A stretch of DNA of 64,000 nucleotides, from NCBI RefSeq assembly GCF_001514205.1, contig NZ_KQ948775.1:233891-297890 (forward strand). Reading direction: 5' to 3'. Positions 52,637 through 62,500 of this stretch are shown piece after piece. The notes under the pieces are model-generated. The model was not told the origin of the DNA. It worked only from the letters and a program-made list of their open reading frames with translations, and ran no database searches. Both the position numbers and the translations under genes were made by a program. The first letter of the stretch is position 1, and each line of letters starts with the position of its first letter. This DNA is from Streptomyces griseoruber. GTDB taxonomy: Bacteria > Actinomycetota > Actinomycetes > Streptomycetales > Streptomycetaceae.

Positions 52637-53194
52637 ATGTCCGCAGAGAGCCCCGCCGGCGAGAACCCCGAGAACCCCGAAGTCAGCGCTAAAGCCATCA
52701 CCGTCCGGCGGGCCCGGACCGCCGATGTCCCCGCCGTACGCCGACTCCTTGACGCGTACGTCCGCGGCGGCATCCTCCTCGACAAAGCGACGGTGACCCT
52801 TTACGAGGACATCCAGGAGTTCTGGGTCGCCGAACGCGACGACAACGCCGAGGTCGTCGGCTGCGGCGCGCTGCACGTGATGTGGGAAGACCTCGCTGAA
52901 GTGCGCACTCTCGCGGTGAAGCCCGGCCTGAAGGGCTCCGGTGTGGGTCACCAGTTGTTGGAGAAGTTGCTGCACACCGCGCGCTGGCTGGGCGTTCGGC
53001 GCGTTTTCTGCCTGACCTTCGAAGTGGACTTCTTCGGCAAGCACGGCTTCGTGGAGATCGGTGAGACGCCGGTCGACACCGATGTCTACGCGGAGCTGAT
53101 GCGTTCCTATGACGAGGGCGTAGCGGAGTTCCTCGGACTCGAACGAGTGAAACCGAACACCTTGGGCAACAGCCGGATGCTTCTGCATCTGTGA
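52637..53194 (+). CDS. Amino-acid N-acetyltransferase (stand-alone GNAT, N-acetylglutamate synthase-like)
   Basis: The protein has 185 residues. The GNAT fold is visible as TVRRARTADVPAVRRLLDAY, EVVGCGALHVMWEDLAEVRT, the acetyl-CoA loop VKPGLKGSGVGHQLLEKLLH and FEVDFFGKHGFVEIGETPVD. The short acetylglutamate synthases of actinobacteria have this form and feed arginine biosynthesis. The ATG lies 6 bases after TAGCGT, which overlaps the blaI stop, so the gene appears to have its own leaderless promoter inside the end of its neighbour. Confidence 0.87.
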   Translation: MSAESPAGENPENPEVSAKAITVRRARTADVPAVRRLLDAYVRGGILLDKATVTLYEDIQEFWVAERDDNAEVVGCGALHVMWEDLAEVRTLAVKPGLKGSGVGHQLLEKLLHTARWLGVRRVFCLTFEVDFFGKHGFVEIGETPVDTDVYAELMRSYDEGVAEFLGLERVKPNTLGNSRMLLHL

Positions 53195-53332
53195 TCGTGG
53201 CCCCCCATTCCGGCGGACCGGTCTTGACCGGTGCCCTATGTCCGAAACGCGCACGTTTCCGGGCGAGGGGCGGGCTGTCGGTCTCTCCCAGGGGTTTGTG
53301 TTTTTCCGGCAAAAGCGGTTTGCTTTCCGACG

Positions 53333-53353
53333 TACTGCAGTACTGCATATAAC
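53333..53353 (+). promoter_or_regulatory. Probable lsr2 promoter region
   Basis: A TACTGCAG-TACTGCA direct repeat (53333-53347) runs into TATAAC (53348-53353), a good -10. The start of lsr2 is 67 bases downstream. The AT-rich setting may also let Lsr2 bind its own promoter. Confidence 0.45.
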
Positions 53354-53419
53354 AGGGCGCGGCTAAACGGCGGACGCCGCGGACCCCCGTCCCTCACGTT
53401 ATCGATGAAAGGAAATCCG

Positions 53420-53755
53420 GTGGCACAGAAGGTTCAGGTCCTTCTTGTCGACGACCTCGACGGCGGCGAGGCTGACGAGACCGTGACGTTCGCGCTGGAC
53501 GGCAAGACCTACGAGATCGACCTCACGACCGCCAATGCGGACAAGCTGCGCGGGCTTCTCGAGGCCTATGTGAAGGGTGGCCGTCGTACCGGAGGCCGCG
53601 CCTCGGGCGGGCGTGGAAAGGCGCGTGCCGCTTCCGGCAGCAGCCAGGACACCGCTCAGATCCGCGCGTGGGCGAAGGAGAACGGTTTCGAGGTCAACGA
53701 CCGTGGCCGTGTTCCGGCGACCATTCGCGAGGCTTACGAGAAGGCCAACGGCTGA
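53420..53755 (+). CDS. lsr2: Lsr2-family nucleoid-associated protein
   Basis: The protein has 111 residues from the GTG with AAAGGA 6 bases upstream. The N-terminal dimerisation domain is KVQVLLVDDLDGGEADETVT, then FALDGKTYEIDLTTANADKL. The C-terminal DNA-binding domain is IRAWAKENGFEVNDRGRVPA with the RGR minor-groove hook. Lsr2 is an H-NS-like silencer of AT-rich and foreign DNA, including specialised-metabolite clusters. Its 3' end overlaps the convergent SCO3374-type gene by 22 bases. Confidence 0.94.
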   Translation: MAQKVQVLLVDDLDGGEADETVTFALDGKTYEIDLTTANADKLRGLLEAYVKGGRRTGGRASGGRGKARAASGSSQDTAQIRAWAKENGFEVNDRGRVPATIREAYEKANG

Positions 53756-54390
53756 GCGGCGAGCCGACCCAGCCGGACACGGTGACAGTGCGCTGCCAGC
53801 GTGTCCACCAACCGCACCAGATCGGGGGCGTCCTTCGCGCCCCCCGGCGCCGACACCGTCGGCAGCGAGGCCTCGACCTCGCACCCCGCCACGGGGGGCC
53901 GCAGCCAGACGGCGGCCCCCTGCACCGGCGTATGACGCCGGCAGCCCGGGACGAGCCACGGCGGCATCGGCGCTTCCATGAGGGAGCCCTCGCCGATCGC
54001 CGTCAGATCCAGCGGCACCGCGCCCCACTCCAGCCACTGGAGGATCCCCGGCAGTTCCTCGGCGCTCCCGGCGGCCACCAGGAGCCGCATCCGGCAGCCC
54101 TCGCCCGCCGTCCCGACCGTCCCGCCCGTTCCGCCGTGCACGGCCACCGGGAAGCCCGGTGCCCCGCGCCCGAGCGCCGCGCGGCCGGCCTCCGCGGGGA
54201 CCTCCAGGACGTCGAAGCGCTCGCCCACCGAAAGTCGTACCGGCTCCCCGGGCACCGTCGCCCACCCCAGTTCGTTCTCGTACCAACCGCGGACCGGCCC
54301 GCCCGGGCGGGCGCCCGCAGGAGCGGTGTCCGCGGGGTCGAGCGGCCGACGGGGCGGAGGGACGGAGCGGACCATGCCGAGTAGAACCAT
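53734..54390 (-). CDS. SCO3374-family protein of unknown function
   Basis: The protein has 218 residues. Recognisable parts are VRGWYENELGWATVPGEPVR, LSVGERFDVLEVPAEAGRAA and GAAVWLRPPVAGCEVEASLP, which resemble the bifunctional primase/polymerase N-terminal-like proteins found between lsr2 and clpC in Streptomyces. Catalytic residues are not evident. The ATG at 54390 is chosen over 54375 because of GGGG 8 bases upstream. The last 22 bases overlap the end of lsr2. Confidence 0.7.
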   Translation of the reverse strand: MVLLGMVRSVPPPRRPLDPADTAPAGARPGGPVRGWYENELGWATVPGEPVRLSVGERFDVLEVPAEAGRAALGRGAPGFPVAVHGGTGGTVGTAGEGCRMRLLVAAGSAEELPGILQWLEWGAVPLDLTAIGEGSLMEAPMPPWLVPGCRRHTPVQGAAVWLRPPVAGCEVEASLPTVSAPGGAKDAPDLVRLVDTLAAHCHRVRLGRLAAQPLAFS

Positions 54391-54805
54391 CCGAAGAGCC
54401 CCGGAGTTACGCTGGGTTCCTTCACGGTCGCGCACAGTGGCGAACGGCGGTGCGCGCAAGGGGCTCGGGAGGCGCAAGGTTGTTCGCCCGTAGCGGAGGG
54501 AAAGGGCGCACACGGCATGGACTGTCCGTCGCGGCGGGTAAGACTTCCCTAGTGGGAGGGGGCGACACGCAGGAAAGGGCGTCTCACGTTCGCCATCGGC
54601 GTACTGATGGTGAGGGTAACTGCCTGGCCTGCGGGAACATCGTCTCGCACCATCGGGTTGGAGCAGATGTCGGCGTTCGGGGTCAGGAGGCCATCGACGG
54701 TGTCGGCAGTTGGAATGAGCGGTCCCTGCTTGCGGGACTAAGCTGCGGTAGGACAGGGAGGGGAAGTTCCCCCCACTGCCTGACCGCTCTGAGGAGCGAT
54801 TAACG
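54391..54805. other. Long clpC leader/promoter region
   Basis: No gene is convincing in these 415 bases. The region probably carries the clpC promoter and a long leader. GAGGAG at the end is the clpC ribosome binding site. GGGGAAGTTCCCC (about 54760-54772) can form a small hairpin. Confidence 0.45.
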
Positions 54806-57331
<2,526 letters not shown>

Positions 57332-57352
57332 GCGTCAGCGCCTCACGGCGAT

Positions 57353-57392
57353 GAAGGGCCGCCACAGAACTCCGGTTCCGTGGCGGCCCTTC
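57353..57392. terminator. Terminator after clpC
   Basis: GAAGGGCCGCCAC pairs with GTGGCGGCCCTTC, and the inner GAAC-TCCG-GTTC can also pair, giving a long hairpin with one mismatch. Confidence 0.85.
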
Positions 57393-57439
57393 CGCGTGGC
57401 CGGGTTCAGCCACGGTCGTCCGTGATCCGCGCGCCCGGA

Positions 57440-57932
57440 ACCAACTCGTCGAGCGCCGGGTGAAGAACTCCAGGATCTGGAGGCAGGACCATTCGGTCGC
57501 CGAGTCCAGGAAGTAGCGGGCGTCCGTGGACAGGCCCTCGGTCTTCGGGGCGGCGGAGCACAGACGCGCGGCCGGCTCGCGGTGCCCCAGCCGTACGGCT
57601 TGGACGTCGTCCATGTCCAGGTCGCCCAGGTCGCCCAGGTCGCCCAGGGCGGGCAGGCGAGCACCCGGCGCGTGGGCCTCGGCCGGTCCCTCGGCCACGG
57701 GGAAGGGCGGCTCCCCCGGGGAGGCCAGTGCCTCGCCGACCGGATGTGCCGCGAGCCTGCCCACGTCCTTCTCGCCCAGGCTGCGCTTCTCGCCCCTGAA
57801 CGAGACGAGATCCTTCAGGCGTACCGGCCTGTCGACCAGTCCGGCACCGGGTGCCTCGGGGGTGAACAGCTTTCCCAGCAAGGGCGTGACCACTGCCGAC
57901 GCCAGTCGTCCGCCGAGTACCGTCGGCTCCAC
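57440..57932 (-). pseudogene. Truncated NACHT-associated helical (NNH7-like) domain gene
   Basis: A GTG with GGAGG 6 bases upstream begins an intact-looking N-terminus: LGGRLASAVVTPLLGKLFTP, GLVDRPVRLKDLVSFRGEKR, then LDMDDVQAVRLGHREPAAR and CLQILEFFTRRST. This matches, from memory, the N-terminal helical domain of actinobacterial NACHT NTPases. After FTRRST (about residue 160) the similarity stops. The NTPase is absent, and the frame runs on antisense into the clpC terminator. LGD is tripled (LGDLGDLGDLDMDD) by three 9-bp repeats. It looks like a decayed remnant of a STAND-type gene. Confidence 0.6.
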
Positions 57933-58044
57933 CCGCCACCTCCGTCGTCGTCTGCGAACGGTGTGCTCGGGTGGAGCCTTGCCCTGCTCCCCGGACGGTG
58001 ATCGGGGCTCCCGGCGCCCTGGCCGGGCGCCTACCGGGGCAGCG

Positions 58045-58677
58045 TCAGGAGAGCTGGCCGTCGTAGTCCGGCAGCTTGTACGTCTTCTCCGCGTGGCCGC
58101 CCGACAGGTCGGTGGCGCTGTTGCCGATGTTCGCGATGATCGTGTAGCCCTTGTTCTCGATGTCGACGCGCTGGGCGGTCTTGTAGGCGGCGACGTCCTT
58201 GAAGAGGTCGAGCAGGCCGCGGGCGTAGAGCCCGGAGACCTTGTAGCCGACGTACTTGAGGTTGTAGTCGGTGAACGAGTAGATGATGCCCGGGCGGGCG
58301 GTGACGAAGAACAGCGAGACGCCGTGGTCCTGGGCGTACTTGGCGACGTCGAGGACCGGCTTGTTGGCCGGCTGCGGGTAGCTGAAGCCGAAGTCGGTCT
58401 CCAGCGTCGTGTTGTCGATGTCGAAGACGATCGCCTGCTTCTCGCCGGTCCTGGCGGCGGCGATGCGCTGCTTCAGATAGGGCAGGGCCTCGTTCATCAC
58501 CGACTGGCAGTCGGCCTGCCAGGTGGTGTAGTCGACGTCCTCCGCGGCGGCGGTGGCGACGGTGGAGGTACTGGTGGCCGTAGCGGCCTGGGCGCCCGCC
58601 GGGACGGCCATGGCGGTGACGGCGGCCGTCGCCACGGCCGTCATGGCTATGCGGCGCTTCCAGGTGCCTGTGGTCAT
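58045..58677 (-). CDS. Secreted HAD-family acid phosphatase
   Basis: The protein has 210 residues from the ATG with GAGGA upstream. A signal peptide (WKRRIAMTAVATAAVTAMAV..., cleavage near AGAQA) is followed by the HAD motif I AIVFDIDNTTLETDFGF, motif II LFFVTARPG and motif IV-like IIANIGNSATDLSGGHAE. It is a plant-type/class B-like acid phosphatase, probably scavenging phosphate outside the cell. Four direct repeats resembling a PHO box lie 60-100 bases upstream. Confidence 0.88.
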   Translation of the reverse strand: MTTGTWKRRIAMTAVATAAVTAMAVPAGAQAATATSTSTVATAAAEDVDYTTWQADCQSVMNEALPYLKQRIAAARTGEKQAIVFDIDNTTLETDFGFSYPQPANKPVLDVAKYAQDHGVSLFFVTARPGIIYSFTDYNLKYVGYKVSGLYARGLLDLFKDVAAYKTAQRVDIENKGYTIIANIGNSATDLSGGHAEKTYKLPDYDGQLS

Positions 58678-58738
58678 GTGGGGTCCTCTCGCGTCCTGGC
58701 CTGCCTGTGTCGTGGGCATGCTGCGCTGTGGGGATGGC

Positions 58739-58781
58739 CTGGGGGGAACCAGCGGGTTACCGGGGGAAACCTGCGGGTTAC
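58739..58781 (-). promoter_or_regulatory. PHO-box-like array of four direct repeats
   Basis: On the minus strand the units are GTAACCCGCAG, GTTTCCCCCG, GTAACCCGCTG and GTTCCCCCCAG, contiguous with an 11/10/11/11-base period. Streptomyces PhoP sites are direct repeats of 11-base units of the type GTTCACCCGGC. The array lies 62-104 bases before the HAD phosphatase start. Confidence 0.55.
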
Positions 58782-59149
58782 TGGACGGTAAGGGTCGGTG
58801 AGACTCCGCTCACAGACCCGTGCACGGTTCGTGACGGGGGTCACAAGTCCCCCAGGGGCCAGGCGAGTAGCCCCCGTCACATCCCGAAGTCCCTTGCGGC
58901 GGGCGGCCGGTGACAAGCGGCACAGGTCATCGGCGGGCTACTAGCGGGGATAGTGGCAGCGCGAAAATGGGCAAAAGGGACATAGGTATTGAACCCCCCG
59001 GGGGGTTCCCGGGCCTCCGGCATGGATCGCCGTCAAATGGGGCGTCCCGGGCCATCTGTCAAGAAGTCGGAAGTTTTGGGGTGAAGTACTAGCTTCCGTC
59101 GTACGTCACACGTTTGGGGGTCCATCGCCCTCGGGGTTACCAAGGGATG

Positions 59150-59182
59150 GCCCACCCGGCAGGCGTTCCTGCGCCGGGTGGT
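59150..59182. promoter_or_regulatory. Hairpin in the leader of the M23 peptidase gene
   Basis: CCACCCGGCAGG-CGTT-CCTGCGCCGGGTGG folds into a strong stem with a small bulge, ending 29 bases before the ATG. It could be an attenuator or stability element. I could not match it to a known riboswitch. Confidence 0.5.
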
Positions 59183-59211
59183 CTTCCTGTCCCCGAACCC
59201 ACGAGGTCTTC

Positions 59212-59781
59212 ATGTTCCAGCGCGTCACGTCCCGTTCTTCCCGTACGTCCCTGCTCCGCACCCGCGTGGCCGTCGGGGCCGCCGCCCTGGGTGCCACGGC
59301 CGTGCTGGGAACCGGGGTGGCGTCCGCCGCCGTGCCCGCCGCCAAGACGGCCGTCTCCGCCAACGCCTGGGTCAAGCCGGTGGCGCACTACACCAAGTCC
59401 GCGACCTTCCACCAGGCCGGTGCCATGTGGCAGTCCACCCACAGCGGCCAGGACTTCGCCGTGCCGAGCGGCACCAAGGTGGTCGCCGCCCACGGCGGCA
59501 CCGTGGTCAAGGCCGGCGGCAACGGCGCCGGTGACGGCCCCGCCTACGGCAACGCCATCGTCGTCAAGCACGGCAACGGGACCTACTCGCAGTACGCCCA
59601 CCTGTCGCACATCGACGTGAAGGTCGGCCAGATAGTCAAGACCGGCCAGCGCATCGCCCTGTCCGGCAACACCGGCAACTCCAGCGGTCCCCACCTGCAC
59701 TTCGAGATCCGCAAGACCGCCAACTACGGCTCCGCGATCGACCCGGTCGCCTTCCTGCGCGCCCACGGTCTGACCGTCTGA
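59212..59781 (+). CDS. Secreted M23-family metallopeptidase (LytM-like)
   Basis: The protein has 189 residues. The signal peptide contains TRVAVGAAALGATAVLGTGV and is cleaved after ASA. The LytM core has STHSGQDFAVPSGTKVVAAH (HxxxD), YSQYAHLSHIDVKVGQ and the HLHFEIRK motif. It cleaves peptidoglycan cross-bridges outside the cell. GAGG precedes the ATG. It ends 13 bases before the convergent tetR stop. Confidence 0.94.
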   Translation: MFQRVTSRSSRTSLLRTRVAVGAAALGATAVLGTGVASAAVPAAKTAVSANAWVKPVAHYTKSATFHQAGAMWQSTHSGQDFAVPSGTKVVAAHGGTVVKAGGNGAGDGPAYGNAIVVKHGNGTYSQYAHLSHIDVKVGQIVKTGQRIALSGNTGNSSGPHLHFEIRKTANYGSAIDPVAFLRAHGLTV

Positions 59782-59794
59782 CGGTGACGGGTGA

Positions 59795-60382
59795 TCAGGC
59801 GCCCTGATGCGCCTGGGTCACGAGATCGACGGCGACCTCGAGGACGGCTGCGCGCTTGTCCTCCGGGTCGCCTTCGAGGTCCTGGAGGAAGAACATCCCG
59901 GCGTGCAGCGTGAAGATCGCGCTCACGCAGCGGACCTGGTCGGTGAGCGGGGCGTCCGGGTCGATGATGATGTCCCGCAGCGCACGCATGCGGTCCTTGA
60001 ACGAGTCGCCGATCTGCAGCTCCCGTACCGTCGCCTGGTTCTCCTGCATGAAGCGGAAGAGCGGGGTCGCCTCGGCCAGGGCCCGGCTGTAGCGCCGTAC
60101 GAGTTCGTGCTTGGTCTCCAGTGTGTGCGGCTGGCCCGCGCCCCACTCGATCAGGTCTTCGATCGGTTTCGTCAGATCCGTGAAGATGCTGACGATGATC
60201 TCTTCCTTGGTCTTGAAGTGGTAGTACAGGGCCGCCTTGGTGACCTCCAGCCGCTCCGCGATCTCGCGGAGCGAGGTCTTCTCGTAGCCCTGCTCGGCGA
60301 AGAGTTCGAGCGCGACGTCCTGGATGCGCTGGCGGGTGTTGCCGCGGCGCTGTCGCTTGGTCCCGTCCATGGTGCCGTCCAT
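59795..60382 (-). CDS. TetR-family repressor
   Basis: The protein has 195 residues. The helix-turn-helix is TRQRIQDVALELFAEQGYEK, TSLREIAERLEVTKAALYYH, FKTKEEI. The C-terminal ligand domain is helical. It is divergent from an MFS exporter gene with a long inverted repeat between them, the usual drug-efflux repressor layout. The ATG at 60382 has GAGGAG 7 bases upstream; a second ATG (60370) follows from a small MDGT duplication. Confidence 0.92.
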   Translation of the reverse strand: MDGTMDGTKRQRRGNTRQRIQDVALELFAEQGYEKTSLREIAERLEVTKAALYYHFKTKEEIIVSIFTDLTKPIEDLIEWGAGQPHTLETKHELVRRYSRALAEATPLFRFMQENQATVRELQIGDSFKDRMRALRDIIIDPDAPLTDQVRCVSAIFTLHAGMFFLQDLEGDPEDKRAAVLEVAVDLVTQAHQGA

Positions 60383-60409
60383 CCTCGTACTCCTCGCGCT
60401 CCCACGGAA

Positions 60410-60481
60410 ACTTACTTGACGACCGGCTAGTGACAGGTCTACTTTCCTCAGTGTAGTGAACTAGCCGGGCGGCAAGTAAGT
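60410..60481. promoter_or_regulatory. Twin inverted operator between tetR and the MFS gene
   Basis: ACTTACTTG-N4-CCGGCTAGT (60410-60431) and its inverse ACTAGCCGG-N4-CAAGTAAGT (60460-60481) match perfectly in 18 of 18 specified bases, 28 bases apart. A candidate MFS promoter TTGACG-18-TACTTT (60416-60445) begins inside the left arm. Confidence 0.8.
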
Positions 60482-60517
60482 GGGCGGCCCGAAGCAGTGC
60501 CCAGGGGAGTGGAATCA

Positions 60518-62092
60518 ATGGCGGACACCCAGACGGTCGAGACCGAACCGGAGAAACAACCGAAGAGCGTGCGGGTCGTCCTGCTTGCGCTGATGATCAC
60601 GATGATGCTCGCGATGCTCGACAACATGATCGTCGGCACCGCGATGCCGACGATCGTCGGCGAACTCGGAGGTCTGGAACACCTCTCCTGGGTCGTGACC
60701 GCCTACACCCTCGCGACCGCCGCGGCCACCCCGATCTGGGGCAAGCTCGGTGACATGTACGGGCGCAAGGGCGCCTTCATGACCTCGATCGTGATCTTCC
60801 TGATCGGCTCCGCGCTCAGCGGCATGGCCCAGAACATGGGCGAGCTCATCGGCTTCCGCGCCGTGCAGGGCCTCGGTGCCGGTGGTCTGATGGTCGGCGT
60901 CATGGCGATCATCGGCGACCTGATCCCGCCCCGCGAGCGCGGCAAGTACCAGGGCATGATGGCCGGCGTCATGGCGCTCGCGATGATCGGCGGCCCGCTC
61001 GTCGGCGGCACCATCACCGACAACTGGGGCTGGCGCTGGTCCTTCTACATCAACCTGCCGCTCGGCGTGATCGCCCTCGCCGCGATCAGCGCCGTCCTGC
61101 ACCTGCCGAAGAAGCGGGCCAAGGCGGGCATCGACTACCTTGGTGTCGTGCTGCTGACCGTGGGCATCACCTCGATCGTCCTCGTCACCACCTGGGGCGG
61201 CACGGAGTACGCCTGGACCTCCGCGCGGATCATGGAACTGATCGGGATCGGCGTCGCCTCCCTCATCGGGTTCGTGTTCTGGCAGACCAGGGCCGCCGAG
61301 CCGATCGTGCCGCTGCACATCTTCCGCAGCCGCAACTTCACGCTGATGTCCCTCATCGGCTTCATCACCGGCTTCGTGATGTTCGGCGCGACTCTGTTCC
61401 TGCCGCTCTACCAGCAGTCGGTGCAGGGCGCCTCCGCCACCAACTCCGGTCTGCTGCTCCTGCCGATGCTCGGCGCGATGCTGGTGACCTCCATGGTCGC
61501 GGGCCGCATCACCACCAGCACCGGCAAGTACAAGGTCTTCCCCGTCGTCGGCAGCGTCCTGATGGTCATCGGCCTCTACCTGCTGTCCACGATGGACACC
61601 GGCACCTCCCGCCTCACCTCCGGCGTCTTCATGGCCGTCGTCGGTCTGGGCATGGGCTGCCTGATGCAGATCACCATGCTGGTCGCGCAGAACAGCGTGG
61701 AGATGAAGGACATGGGCGTCGCCTCCTCCTCCACCACCCTGTTCCGTACGCTCGGCTCGTCCTTCGGTGTCGCGATCATGGGCGCGCTGTTCAACCACCG
61801 CGTCCAGGACGTCATGGCCGAGCGGGCCGGCGCCCTGGGCTCGAAGATCACCGAGCAGTCCGCGCAGCTGGACGCCGCCAGCCTGGCCAAGCTGCCGGCC
61901 GCGGCCCGAGAGGCCTACCAGCACGCGGTGTCCGCCGGTACCCACTCGGCGTTCCTGCTGGGCTCGATCGTCGCGGTGGCCGCACTGATCGCCGCCGTGT
62001 TCGTCAAGGAGGTTCCGCTCAAGGGAGCGGGGCCGCAGAAGGCGGACGAGGAGCCGACGACGGTGGCTCCGCCGGTCGTCGAGGCAGTCTGA
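60518..62092 (+). CDS. MFS drug exporter, DHA2 (EmrB/QacA) family
   Basis: The protein has 524 residues with about 14 hydrophobic segments. Motif A is GKLGDMYGRKGAF; motif C-like is GVMALAMIGGPLVGGTITDN; RVVLLALMITMMLAMLDNMI and WRWSFYINLPLGVIALAAI are typical of DHA2. It expels drugs by proton antiport. GGGGAG lies 8 bases before the ATG at 60518. It is probably repressed by the divergent TetR. Confidence 0.94.
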   Translation: MADTQTVETEPEKQPKSVRVVLLALMITMMLAMLDNMIVGTAMPTIVGELGGLEHLSWVVTAYTLATAAATPIWGKLGDMYGRKGAFMTSIVIFLIGSALSGMAQNMGELIGFRAVQGLGAGGLMVGVMAIIGDLIPPRERGKYQGMMAGVMALAMIGGPLVGGTITDNWGWRWSFYINLPLGVIALAAISAVLHLPKKRAKAGIDYLGVVLLTVGITSIVLVTTWGGTEYAWTSARIMELIGIGVASLIGFVFWQTRAAEPIVPLHIFRSRNFTLMSLIGFITGFVMFGATLFLPLYQQSVQGASATNSGLLLLPMLGAMLVTSMVAGRITTSTGKYKVFPVVGSVLMVIGLYLLSTMDTGTSRLTSGVFMAVVGLGMGCLMQITMLVAQNSVEMKDMGVASSSTTLFRTLGSSFGVAIMGALFNHRVQDVMAERAGALGSKITEQSAQLDAASLAKLPAAAREAYQHAVSAGTHSAFLLGSIVAVAALIAAVFVKEVPLKGAGPQKADEEPTTVAPPVVEAV

Positions 62093-62208
62093 ACAGAACT
62101 TCCGACGACGGCCCCCGGGTGTCCGCCCCGGGGGCCGTCGCCTTTGCCCTACCGCCCGGGTGCCGGGGTACCGGGGTACCGGGGGTGCCGGGCTGTTCTG
62201 CTGAGCCC

Positions 62209-62500
62209 ATGGACAAGACGCGGCAGCTGCGGCTGGCCAAGGACGCCATGGACCGTGACTGGGCCGATCCCGAGCTCGACCTGGACGCCGTGGCCGCGCA
62301 CGCCGGGTACTCCCGCCACCCCTTCGTACGGGCCTTCAAGGCGGCGTACGGCGAGACCCGGGCCAGTACCTCACCCACCGCCGGATCGAGCGCGCCGAGG
62401 AGATGCTCCGCAGCGCCGATCTGAGCGTCACCGAGATCCGCCTGCTGGTCGGCTTCAGCAGCCTCGGCACGTCCGACGGCGGTCACCGCCTCGGTCCGCT
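62209..62500 (+). pseudogene. Frameshifted AraC-family regulator remnant
   Basis: The frame from ATG 62209 reads QLRLAKDAMDRDWADPELDL, then AVAAHAGYSRHPFVRAFKAA and YGET, matching the first AraC helix-turn-helix. At about 62355 (GAGACCCGGGCC) one C appears lost. In the next frame the protein continues QYLTHRRIERAEEMLRSADL, then SVTEIRLLVGFSSLGT. Similarity ends there, and the second half of the last helix-turn-helix is missing. The 3' end abuts the cseC stop. Confidence 0.75.

Larger units (their letters stand above)
58678..59211. other. Divergent intergenic region between HAD phosphatase and M23 peptidase
   Basis: These 534 bases hold no gene that I can support. They contain the PHO-box-like repeats (58739-58781) and, close to the M23 start, a hairpin CCACCCGG...CCGGGTGG (59150-59182). 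The latter half is relatively AT-rich and probably carries the M23 promoter and leader. Confidence 0.5.

Noticed and set aside
54482..54498. ClgR box upstream of clpC (GTTCGCCCGTAGCGGAG)
   Set aside because: The left half fits GTTCGC but the right half deviates too much from GCGAAC; possible but not supportable by eye.
58980..59211. Cyclic di-AMP (ydaO-type) riboswitch before the M23 peptidase
   Set aside because: Such riboswitches precede some Streptomyces cell-wall hydrolases, but the conserved GGGTGAATC-like and CCGAATCCG-like core elements are not present; only a simple hairpin is seen. A covariance-model search would decide.
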